Below the pieces are notes generated by a model. The model was not told the origin of the DNA. It searched no databases and was given only the letters and a program-made list of their open reading frames with translations. 64,000 bases of DNA from Ornithinibacter aureus. GTDB taxonomy: Bacteria > Actinomycetota > Actinomycetes > Actinomycetales > Dermatophilaceae. This document shows positions 44,261 through 51,981 of this stretch, one piece after another (within the stretch, counting starts at the first letter, position 1; each line of letters begins with the position of its first letter). Location: assembly GCF_009858245.1 (NCBI RefSeq), contig NZ_VMSB01000001.1:744001-808000 (forward strand), in the 5' to 3' direction. Made by a program: the position numbers and the translations under genes.

Positions 44261-45682
44261 GTGTACCTGACCATCTCGACGACCCACCGTCCCGCGACGG
44301 ATCTCGGGTACCTGCTGCACAAGCACCCCGACCGGGTCCAGCAGTTCACCCAGAGCTTCGGGGTCGCGACGGTCTTCTACCCGCAGGCCACCGACGAGCG
44401 CTGCACGGCCGCCCTGCTCCTCGAGATCGACCCGGTGCGCCTGGCCCGCGGTCGGGCCCGCAACCTGCCCGACTTCAGCCTCGGCCAGTACGTCAACGAC
44501 CGCTCGTACGCCGCGTCCTCCCTGTTCGCCGTGACCCTGGCCGAGGTGTTCAGCACGGCGCGGATCGGGCGCTGCGCGTCGCACCAGGACCTGGCCGACT
44601 CCCCCATTCCCCTGCAGATCCGCATCCCCGTGCTGCCGTGCCGGGGCGGACCCGCCATCGCCCACCGGATCTTCGAGCCGCTGGGCTGGCAGGTCGTCGC
44701 CGACCCCATCGCCCTCGACGAGGCCTTCCCGCAGTGGGGCCCCTCCCGTTACGTCGACCTCACCCTCACCGGCACCGTCCGCCTGGCCGACGCCCTCACC
44801 CAGCTGCACGTGCTGCTGCCGGTGCTCGATGAGTCCAAGCACTACTGGCAGGGCCCGGACGAGGTCGACAAGCTCCTGCGCTCCGGCGGCGACTGGCTCG
44901 CGGGCCACCCCGAGGCCGAGCTCATCACCCGGCGCTATCTCGCGCGCACCGGATACACCCGGGTGGCCCTCGAACGCCTCACCGAACTCGGCGACGATTC
45001 CCGGACATCGGATGCCGTGGAGCAGGACGCCGCACCCCTCACCTCCGAGCCCCTCACCACCGAGCCGCAGACCACCGCGCGCACTCCCTTGAACCGCCAG
45101 CGGCACGATGCCGTGCTCGCCGAGCTGCTCGACCTCGGCGTGAGCTCGGTGATCGACCTCGGCTGCGGCCCCGGGGCCTTCCTCGAGCGCCTCGTGCGCA
45201 CCCCCTCCTTCACCAAGGTCGCCGGCAGCGACGTGTCGACTGGGTCGCTGCACCAGGCGGCTCGCCGCCTGCACCTCGACACCATGACCGAGCGCCAGGC
45301 CGACCGGGTCGAGCTCTTCCAGGGCGCCCTGACCTACGAGGACCCGCGCTACGCCGGGTTCGACGCCGCCGTGCTCATGGAGGTGATCGAACACGTCGAC
45401 CCGAGCCGGCTGCCCGCCCTGGAGTCGGTCGTCTTCGGCACCGCCTCCCCCGGTGCCGTGCTCGTGACCACCCCCAACCGGGAGTACAACGTCCACTACG
45501 ACGACCTGACCGGCATGCGGCATCCCGACCACCGCTTCGAGTGGGACAGGGACGAGTTCGCGACCTGGTGCGCGCGCGTCGCGGCCACCCACGGGTACGC
45601 GGTGGTGATCCGCGGCATCGGCGATCCCGAGGCCGCCACCGGCCACCCGACCCAGCTGGGGGTGTTCACCCGTGACGCCTGA
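44261..45682 (+). CDS. hen1: 3'-terminal RNA ribose 2'-O-methyltransferase Hen1
   Basis: A 473-residue bacterial Hen1. The N-terminal half is the Hen1-specific domain that helps activate the Pnkp ligase. The C-terminal half is a SAM methyltransferase (VIDLGCGPGAFLERL) with the metal-binding EVIEHVD and downstream His in GMRHPDHRFEWDRDEF, the set used for 2'-O-methylation at RNA 3' ends. It methylates the junction of cleaved tRNA before Pnkp reseals it, making the repaired RNA resistant to the same ribotoxin. GTG 44261 lies six bases after AACACT. Pnkp follows after 24 bases. Its stop codon lies inside a tandem repeat. Confidence 0.93.
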   Translation: MYLTISTTHRPATDLGYLLHKHPDRVQQFTQSFGVATVFYPQATDERCTAALLLEIDPVRLARGRARNLPDFSLGQYVNDRSYAASSLFAVTLAEVFSTARIGRCASHQDLADSPIPLQIRIPVLPCRGGPAIAHRIFEPLGWQVVADPIALDEAFPQWGPSRYVDLTLTGTVRLADALTQLHVLLPVLDESKHYWQGPDEVDKLLRSGGDWLAGHPEAELITRRYLARTGYTRVALERLTELGDDSRTSDAVEQDAAPLTSEPLTTEPQTTARTPLNRQRHDAVLAELLDLGVSSVIDLGCGPGAFLERLVRTPSFTKVAGSDVSTGSLHQAARRLHLDTMTERQADRVELFQGALTYEDPRYAGFDAAVLMEVIEHVDPSRLPALESVVFGTASPGAVLVTTPNREYNVHYDDLTGMRHPDHRFEWDRDEFATWCARVAATHGYAVVIRGIGDPEAATGHPTQLGVFTRDA

Positions 45683-45742
45683 GACACCTGTGACCCGGAG
45701 ATACCCGTGACCCCTGAGATACCCGTGACCCCTGAGACGAGC
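45671..45742. repeat. Four-unit tandem repeat (18/17/18 bp) across the hen1-pnkp junction
   Basis: Units close to GTGACCCCTGAGATACCC begin at 45672, 45690, 45707 and 45725. The second is one base shorter, so the phase changes there. The array contains the hen1 stop (45680-45682) and the candidate GTG starts of pnkp (45707 and 45725). Confidence 0.75.
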
Positions 45743-48250
45743 GACACGACCGAGGTGCGCGTCCCGGCATCCGGGCTCGTCGTGCTCGTCGGGGTCTCCG
45801 GCAGCGGGAAGTCGAGCTTCGCCCGCGAGCACTTCCGCCCCACCGAGATCGTGTCCAGCGATGCCTGCCGGGCGATGGTCTCCGACGACGAGAACGACCA
45901 GAGCGCCACACCGGACGCCTTCGAGCTGCTGAACCACATCGTCGGCACGAGGCTGCGCCGGGGGCTGCTCACCGTCGTCGACGCCACCAACGTGCAGTCC
46001 AGGGCCCGGGCCGAGCTCGTCAGCCTGGCCCGCCGACACCACGCCCTCGTCGACGCCATCGTGCTCGAGGTGCCCGAGACCGTCGCCGGGGCGCGCAACG
46101 CCGGGCGTGCCGACCGCGACGTCGGGATGACGGTCGTGCGGCGCCAGCAGCGTGACCTCAGCAGGTCGATGAAGCGCCTGCGCAAGGAGGGCTTCCGGCG
46201 GGTGCACGTGCTCGACGCCGGGGGTGCACCACCGCGGGTGCATATCGTGCGCGAACGGCCGTGGAACGACCGGCGCGAGGTGCACGGCCCGTTCGACGTC
46301 ATCGGCGACGTGCACGGCTGCCTCGGTGAGCTGCGCACCCTGCTCGAGGACCTCGGGTGGACCCTCGACCTCGACGACGCAGGGCGTGCCGTCGGCGCCA
46401 CCCACCCGCAGGGTCGTCTCGCCGTGTTCGTCGGCGACCTCGTCGATCGCGGACCGGACTCCCCCGGCGTCGTGCGGCTCGTCATGGGCATGGTCGAGCA
46501 GGGCAGTGCCCTGTGCGTCTCGGGCAACCACGAGGCCAAGCTCGTGCGGGCGCTGCGCGGCAACGCGGTGACCGTCTCGCACGGGTTGGCCCAGTCGCTC
46601 GAGCAGTTCGGGCGCGAACCCGAGCAGTTCCGCGCCGACGCCCTGGCGTTCATGGACGGGCTCGTCGCGCACTACGTCCTCGACGACGGCCGCCTCGTCG
46701 TCGCCCACGCCGGCCTGAAGGAGGAGTACCACGGGCGAACCTCCGCCCGGGTGCGGGCCTTCGCGCTGTACGGCGACACCTCGGGCGAGACCGACGAGTA
46801 CGGCCTGCCGGTGCGCTACCCGTGGGCGCAGGACTACCGGGGCAAGGCCATGGTGGTCTACGGGCACACCCCCGTGCCGAGCGCGCAGTGGCTGAACAAC
46901 ACCATCTGCCTGGACACCGGCGCGGTGTTCGGTGGCGCGCTCACCGCGCTGCGCTACCCCGAGCGCCAGATCGTCTCGGTGCCGGCGCAGCAGCAGTGGT
47001 ACGAGCCGATCCGGCCGCTCGGGGCTCCGAGCACCGAGCGGCAGCCCTCGGTGCTGCGCCTCGACGACGTCGGCGGGAACCGCTGGCTCGACAGCACCCG
47101 GGCCGGCCGGGTCAAGGTCGAGGAGGAGAACGCCGCGGCCGCCCTCGAGGTGATGAGCCGCTTCGCCGTCGACCCCCGCTGGCTGGTGTACCTGCCGCCG
47201 ACGATGTCACCGGCGCGTGCCTCGTCCCGCGAGGGATACCTCGAGCACCCGCAGGAGGCCTTCGACGAGTACGCCGCGTGGGGGGTCACCTCGGTGGTGT
47301 GCGAGGAGAAGCACATGGGCTCGCGCGCGATCGCCGTGCTCACCCGCGACGCCACGGTCGCGGCCCGCCGCTTCGGCATCGACGACGGCAGCAGCGGCTG
47401 CATCCACACCCGCACGGGCCGACCGTTCTTCGCCGACACCGCGCCCCTCGTCGAGTCGTTGCGGGATGCCGTCGCGCCCCTGTTCGCGTCGCTGGACACC
47501 GACTGGGTCGCCCTGGACTGCGAGCTGCTGCCCTGGTCGGCCAAGGCCCTGGACCTCATCACCGACCAGTACGCCTCGGTCGGTGCGGCCGCCCGGCACG
47601 CCCTGCCGGCCGCGCTCGCCGGTCTCGACGCGGCATCCGGTCGCGGTCTGGACGTCGAGGACCTGCGGCGACGCACCGACGCCCGGCACGCCAACGCCCT
47701 GGCCTTCCGCGGCGCCTACGCGGCCTACGTGCGCCCGACCGACGGGCTGGACGGGGTCACCCTGGCCCCGTTCCAGGTGCTCGCCGTGCAGGGGCACCTG
47801 CTCGCCGAGACCCACCCGCACCCGTGGCACCTCACCCAGTTCGCGGGCCTGACCAGCGACCTCATCACCCCGACCCGGCACCGGGTCGTCGACCTGACCT
47901 CGCAGCGGGAGCGCGAGGATGCCGTGCGGTGGTGGGAGGAGCTCACCGCCGCCGGTGGGGAGGGCATGGTCGTCAAGCCGGCCCACCTCGTGACGGGGCG
48001 GGTCCAGCCCGGGCTGAAGGTGCGAGGGCGCGAGTACCTGCGGATCATCTACGGCCCCGACTACACCGAGTCGTTGCCGCTGCTGCGCGATCGCAACCTC
48101 ACCCACAAGCGGCGCCTGGCGCTGCGCGAGCACGGGCTCGGGCTCGACGCCCTCGCGGGGTTCGTCGCCGGTGAGCCGCTCTGGCAGGTGCACCAGCGGG
48201 TGTTCGCGGTGCTCGCGCTGGAGTCGGAGCCGGTGGACCCCCGCCTGTGA
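45707..48250 (+). CDS. pnkp: Polynucleotide kinase-phosphatase-ligase (bacterial Pnkp), RNA repair
   Basis: An 847-residue three-domain RNA end-healing and sealing enzyme. The 5' kinase has P-loop GVSGSGKSS (K35). The metallophosphoesterase has GDVHGC near residue 200, then GDLVDRGPDS and GNHE for 2',3' end removal. The adenylyltransferase/ligase has the nucleotidyl lysine K535 in EEKHMGSRA. Together with Hen1 it repairs tRNAs cut by ribotoxins. All catalytic motifs are intact and the length is typical. GTG 45707 starts within the tandem repeat, and GTG 45725 is an in-frame alternative. It is in the same frame as hen1. Confidence 0.93.
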   Translation: MTPEIPVTPETSDTTEVRVPASGLVVLVGVSGSGKSSFAREHFRPTEIVSSDACRAMVSDDENDQSATPDAFELLNHIVGTRLRRGLLTVVDATNVQSRARAELVSLARRHHALVDAIVLEVPETVAGARNAGRADRDVGMTVVRRQQRDLSRSMKRLRKEGFRRVHVLDAGGAPPRVHIVRERPWNDRREVHGPFDVIGDVHGCLGELRTLLEDLGWTLDLDDAGRAVGATHPQGRLAVFVGDLVDRGPDSPGVVRLVMGMVEQGSALCVSGNHEAKLVRALRGNAVTVSHGLAQSLEQFGREPEQFRADALAFMDGLVAHYVLDDGRLVVAHAGLKEEYHGRTSARVRAFALYGDTSGETDEYGLPVRYPWAQDYRGKAMVVYGHTPVPSAQWLNNTICLDTGAVFGGALTALRYPERQIVSVPAQQQWYEPIRPLGAPSTERQPSVLRLDDVGGNRWLDSTRAGRVKVEEENAAAALEVMSRFAVDPRWLVYLPPTMSPARASSREGYLEHPQEAFDEYAAWGVTSVVCEEKHMGSRAIAVLTRDATVAARRFGIDDGSSGCIHTRTGRPFFADTAPLVESLRDAVAPLFASLDTDWVALDCELLPWSAKALDLITDQYASVGAAARHALPAALAGLDAASGRGLDVEDLRRRTDARHANALAFRGAYAAYVRPTDGLDGVTLAPFQVLAVQGHLLAETHPHPWHLTQFAGLTSDLITPTRHRVVDLTSQREREDAVRWWEELTAAGGEGMVVKPAHLVTGRVQPGLKVRGREYLRIIYGPDYTESLPLLRDRNLTHKRRLALREHGLGLDALAGFVAGEPLWQVHQRVFAVLALESEPVDPRL

Positions 48251-48268
48251 CCAGCGGCGGGCGCCGCC

Positions 48269-49174
48269 TCAGAGGCTGAGGTTCTCGTAGACCTCGAGGG
48301 TCGCGGTCGACCGGTTCATCGTGATGAAGTGCAGGCCCGGCGCGCCCTCGTCGAGCATCCGCTGGCCGATCTCGGTGGCGATCTCGACGCCGACGGCGCG
48401 CACCGCGGCCGGGTCGTCCTTGACGGCCTCGAGCCGCTCGATGACCGCGGGTGGCAGCGGCGTGCCCATGAGCTCGGACATCCGCTGGATCTGCTTGAGG
48501 TTGGTGACCGGCATCAGGCCGGGGGTGATCGGCAGGTCGCGCCGGGCAGCGACGAGGTCACGAAAGCGCAGGTAGCTGTCGGCGTCGAAGACCATCTGGG
48601 TCACCGCGAAGCTCGCCCCGGCATCCGCCTTGCGGACGAGCACGTCGACGTCGTGCCCGAGGTCGGGGCTGTCGGGGTGCACGTCGGGGAAGGCGGCGAC
48701 GCCCACCGTGAAGTCGCCGAGGCCGCGGATCAGGGCCACGAGCTGGTCGGCGTGGTCCAGGCCCTCGGGGTGCGGGGTCCACTGGCCGCGCACGTTGCCG
48801 GGCGGGTCACCACGCAGCGCGAGGATGTTGCGGACCCCGGATGCCGCGTACGCGCCGACGACCTGGCGCACCGCCCGCTTGGACGCCCCGACACAGGTGA
48901 GGTGGGCCAGCGGGGTGAGGGTCGTCTCGTCGGCGATGCGGCCGGTGACGCGCACGGTGCGGTCCTGCGTGGTGCCGCCCGCCCCGTAGGTCACCGACAC
49001 GAATGCCGGTCGCAGCCGCTCGAGGTCGCGGATGGCCGTCCACAGCTGGGCCTCGGAGGCGTCGTCCTTGGGTGGGAAGAACTCGAAGCTGATCGAGGGT
49101 CGAGGCTGCGCCAGACTGGCCGGAATCGATGCCACGAGGTGCGCCGGCCGCCCTCCGCCTCCGTAGTGCGCCAT
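48269..49174 (-). CDS. metF: 5,10-methylenetetrahydrofolate reductase
   Basis: A 301-residue flavoprotein reducing methylene-THF to methyl-THF for methionine synthesis. Conserved motifs: ISFEFFPPKDDASE with the catalytic Glu, VSVTYGAGGTTQDRT, LTCVGASKRAV, ILALRGDPPG, and ITPGLMPVTNLKQI. A leaderless start at ATG 49174 is supported by TACCCT seven bases upstream. It is divergent from the polyprenyl synthase across about 100 bp, the order known from mycobacterial Rv2172c-Rv2173. Confidence 0.93.
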   Translation of the reverse strand: MAHYGGGGRPAHLVASIPASLAQPRPSISFEFFPPKDDASEAQLWTAIRDLERLRPAFVSVTYGAGGTTQDRTVRVTGRIADETTLTPLAHLTCVGASKRAVRQVVGAYAASGVRNILALRGDPPGNVRGQWTPHPEGLDHADQLVALIRGLGDFTVGVAAFPDVHPDSPDLGHDVDVLVRKADAGASFAVTQMVFDADSYLRFRDLVAARRDLPITPGLMPVTNLKQIQRMSELMGTPLPPAVIERLEAVKDDPAAVRAVGVEIATEIGQRMLDEGAPGLHFITMNRSTATLEVYENLSL

Positions 49175-49275
49175 GGCGGTGAGGGTAGTCCAGCGCTCAC
49201 GCCGTAGGCTCTGGGGACCCAGCATCTGACCACCGGCGCGCGCTGCGCCGCACGGTCACCCCCCAGGAGGAACCC

Positions 49276-50361
49276 GTGGCCAGCCCGCTCGACACCGCAG
49301 ACCTGCGGAACCGGGTCCAGGGCTGCCTCGACGCCGAGCTCACGACCCAGGCCGCCGTGCTCGCCGAGCTCGGTCCTGACGTCGACGAACTGGTGACGTC
49401 GATCTCGGCGCTGCTGCGTGGGGGCAAGCGCCTGCGCGCCGCCTTCCTCTACTGGGGGCACCGCGCGGCCGGTCGCCCCGACTCCGACGCTCTCATCCGG
49501 CTCGCCAGCTCGATGGAGTTGTTCCAGGCGGCAGCGCTCATCCACGACGACGTCATGGACGACTCCGACACCCGCCGCGGGATGCCGGCCGCCCACCGCG
49601 CGTTCGCGAGCGCCCACGCCGGGCGGGGCTGGGGAGGCGACAGCGACCGGTTCGGCCTGGCCGGGGCGGTGCTCGCCGGCAACCTGTGCCTGACGTGGAC
49701 CGATGAGGTGTACGCCACGTGCGGGCTGCCCGACGCTGATGTGGCGCGGGGGCGCCCTGTCTTCGACCGGATGCGCAGCCAGCTCATGGCCGGGCAGTTC
49801 CTCGACGTCGTGGAGTCGATGCGCCCGTGGGACGGGCTGCCCGCGGCCGAGCGCATCGAGCGGGCCGACCGGGTCATCCGCTACAAGAGCGCGAAGTACT
49901 CCGTGGAGCACCCGCTGCTCATCGGCGCCACGACCGGTGGCCTGGACGACGTCGGCGTGGGGGCGCTGTCGCGCTACGGGCTCGACCTCGGCCGCGCCTT
50001 CCAGCTGCGTGATGACCTGCTCGGGGTCTTCGGCGACCCGCAGGAGACCGGCAAACCCGCCGGTGACGACCTGCGCGAGGGCAAGCGCACCGTGCTGCTC
50101 GCCCATGCGCTGGCCGGCGTCGACACGAGCGGGCAGCAGCGGGTGGAGTCGCTCGTCGGCCGCGCCGACCTGGACGCGTCGCAGGTCGAGGAGCTGCGCG
50201 CCACGATCGTGGGGTCGGGTGCGGTGACGCGGCTCGAGGACGAGATCACCCGGCTCGCGGATGCCGCGACGAGCGCCCTCGGGGATGCCCCGTCCATCGA
50301 TGACGAGGCTCGCGCCGCCCTGCTCGACCTCGTCGGCATCACCACCGCCCGTACTGCCTGA
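49276..50361 (+). CDS. idsA: Polyprenyl (geranylgeranyl-type) diphosphate synthase
   Basis: A 361-residue trans-prenyltransferase condensing isopentenyl diphosphate with an allylic diphosphate. The first Asp-rich motif is IHDDVMDDSDTRRG (DDxxxxD form) and the second LRDDLLGVFGD. RGGKRLRAAFLYW gives the GKRxR substrate motif. Chain length cannot be read with certainty. AGGAGG precedes GTG 49276, and TAGGCT at 49205-49210 is a possible -10. The symbol follows the mycobacterial homologue beside metF. Confidence 0.88.
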   Translation: MASPLDTADLRNRVQGCLDAELTTQAAVLAELGPDVDELVTSISALLRGGKRLRAAFLYWGHRAAGRPDSDALIRLASSMELFQAAALIHDDVMDDSDTRRGMPAAHRAFASAHAGRGWGGDSDRFGLAGAVLAGNLCLTWTDEVYATCGLPDADVARGRPVFDRMRSQLMAGQFLDVVESMRPWDGLPAAERIERADRVIRYKSAKYSVEHPLLIGATTGGLDDVGVGALSRYGLDLGRAFQLRDDLLGVFGDPQETGKPAGDDLREGKRTVLLAHALAGVDTSGQQRVESLVGRADLDASQVEELRATIVGSGAVTRLEDEITRLADAATSALGDAPSIDDEARAALLDLVGITTARTA

Positions 50362-50386
50362 CCTCGAGCCGCCTGACCACGGGCCG

Positions 50387-51403
50387 CTATCCCACGAGCT
50401 CGACGTCGATGTCGCGCGCGAGGGCCGCGATCACCGGCCAGGCACCCTCGGAGCTGTTGCCGAGGACGCTCACGGTCGCCCGCGACGGCACGAGGTGCGT
50501 CGATCGGAAGGAGACCCCCGCGTCGTAGCCCTCGATGATGAGAGCCGGGTGCGAGCGGTGCAGCCAGAAACCCATCGCGCTGCGCAGCCCCTCCTGCGGC
50601 ACGTCGTGCCGCGGTGCGGTCATCCGCGCGAGCGTGGCGGGCGAGACGATCTTCCCCTCCGTCAGGGCCACCCAGAACCGGTGCAGGTCGGCGGCCGTGG
50701 TGAAGGCGCCACCGTCGCCGGCGGCGAGCACCGGCAGGTGCAACGTGTTGACGAGGTTGCCCCTCGCAGCCAGGTAGCCCAGGGCCACGTCCCCCGGCAG
50801 GTCGTTGAGGGGGAGGAAGCCGGTGCGCTCCAGGCCAGCAGGCTCGAGCACGAGTCGGCGCACGACGTCGTGATAGGTCTGCCCGGTCGCCCGCTCCAGC
50901 ACGACGGCCAGCACGGCGTAGTCGCTGTTGCAGTACGTGAACCGCAGCCCCGGCTCACCGCGCTGCGCACGCCCGTCGAGCATCGGCAGGAACGCCTGTG
51001 CCGTGGTGAGGGTGTGCACCGGTAGGGTCATGACGAACTGTGACGGCGACCAGCCGCCGTCCTCGTCGAGGTAGTCGCCGATCCCGGACGTGTGGTCCAG
51101 CAGCTGCTCGATCGTCACGCCGTCGTCGATGAGTGGCAGGTCCTCGCCGAGCCATTCGCGTACCCGACCCTCGAGCTCCAGCACACCCTGCTCGACGAGC
51201 CGCATCACGGCCAGGGCGGTGAACGCCTTGCTGCCGCTGGCGATCCCGACGCGGGCATCGACCGTCATCGGCACCCGCAGCGCCCGGTGCACGAAGCCCT
51301 CGCACCGCTCGAGGACACGGCAGTCGCCGACGTCGACGGTCACCACCCCGGTGAACGCCTGCGCGGCCACCGCGTCATCGAGGGCCTGCTCGTCGATCAC
51401 CAC
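50387..51403 (-). CDS. Serine beta-lactamase/D-alanyl-D-alanine carboxypeptidase-like hydrolase
   Basis: A 338-residue protein of the beta-lactamase-related (class C, AmpC/esterase) fold. The nucleophile motif is S56-G-S-K59 in GIASGSKAFTALAV, the second motif YCNSDY (Y-x-N), then LLDHTSGIGDYL. No signal peptide is visible, so an intracellular peptidase or esterase is as likely as a cell-wall enzyme. AAGGAG precedes the first of two adjacent GTG codons (51403). It is convergent with the polyprenyl synthase. Confidence 0.82.
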   Translation of the reverse strand: MVIDEQALDDAVAAQAFTGVVTVDVGDCRVLERCEGFVHRALRVPMTVDARVGIASGSKAFTALAVMRLVEQGVLELEGRVREWLGEDLPLIDDGVTIEQLLDHTSGIGDYLDEDGGWSPSQFVMTLPVHTLTTAQAFLPMLDGRAQRGEPGLRFTYCNSDYAVLAVVLERATGQTYHDVVRRLVLEPAGLERTGFLPLNDLPGDVALGYLAARGNLVNTLHLPVLAAGDGGAFTTAADLHRFWVALTEGKIVSPATLARMTAPRHDVPQEGLRSAMGFWLHRSHPALIIEGYDAGVSFRSTHLVPSRATVSVLGNSSEGAWPVIAALARDIDVELVG

Positions 51404-51469
51404 GTGCGGCTCCTTCCGGAAACCCCCATCATGGCGCGGCCGATGCCCCGACGGAAGGGTCAGCCCCGG

Positions 51470-51880
51470 TCAGAACGCTTCTTCCATGGCGCGGCGGCGC
51501 ACCTCGGTCTTGAAGCCCGCGTGGATGGCGTTGATCGGCGTACCCGGCACGGGAAGCGTGTCGTCGGGCGTGTGCAGCCAACGGATGATCTCGATGTCGG
51601 TCATGCCGCCGTCGGCCAGCACGGTGAACGTGCCCTTGAGGGCGTGGTGCGGCCCCTCGTCGGTGAGGAAGCCCGCCGGAACGGCCACGACCCGTCGCTC
51701 CCCGACGCGGTGGGAGAGCAGCTCGCGGTCCTCGATGAGCCGGCGCACCGTCGACAGCGGCAGACCGAGGCGTTCGGCGATGTCCGGGACGGTCAGCCAC
51801 TCCCCGACCAGGGCCTCGAGGTCAGCACCGGGGGCGGCGTCGGCGGCGTCGGTCGTCTCGCTCTGCGGGGTCTCGTTCAC
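51470..51880 (-). CDS. Rv2175c-like DNA-binding protein, candidate substrate of the adjacent kinase
   Basis: A 136-residue protein: acidic, Thr-rich N-terminus (NETPQSETTDAADA), a winged helix-turn-helix (WLTVPDIAERLGLPLSTVRR) and the C-terminal Rv2175c domain (ALKGTFTVLADGGMTDIEII). In M. tuberculosis Rv2175c is phosphorylated by PknL on an N-terminal Thr, which abolishes DNA binding. The same divergent arrangement with a PASTA kinase is seen here, so a similar control is likely (inference from synteny). GTG 51880 is chosen; a longer frame extends to 51925. Confidence 0.85.
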   Translation of the reverse strand: MNETPQSETTDAADAAPGADLEALVGEWLTVPDIAERLGLPLSTVRRLIEDRELLSHRVGERRVVAVPAGFLTDEGPHHALKGTFTVLADGGMTDIEIIRWLHTPDDTLPVPGTPINAIHAGFKTEVRRRAMEEAF

Positions 51881-51969
51881 GGCGCTCAGCGTGCCACAGC
51901 ACCCGTCTCCGGCGGGAGGACACACCCCCGGCGGGGCGCTGCGATGAGGGATCGTGGCCCGGATCTACG

Positions 51970-51981
51970 TACACTCCTACG
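51970..51981 (+). promoter_or_regulatory. -10 box of the leaderless pknL gene
   Basis: TACACT (51970-51975) followed by six bases and then GTG 51982 places the transcription start on the start codon. This is the best leaderless example in the window. Confidence 0.65.

Noticed and set aside
43991-46867. Long open frame antisense to hen1 and pnkp (about 958 codons)
   Set aside because: Mirror of the high third-position GC of the real genes; composition low-complexity, no family features.
44261-48250. A single Hen1-Pnkp fusion gene
   Set aside because: A clear TGA ends hen1 at 45680-45682 and both proteins have full-length family endings.
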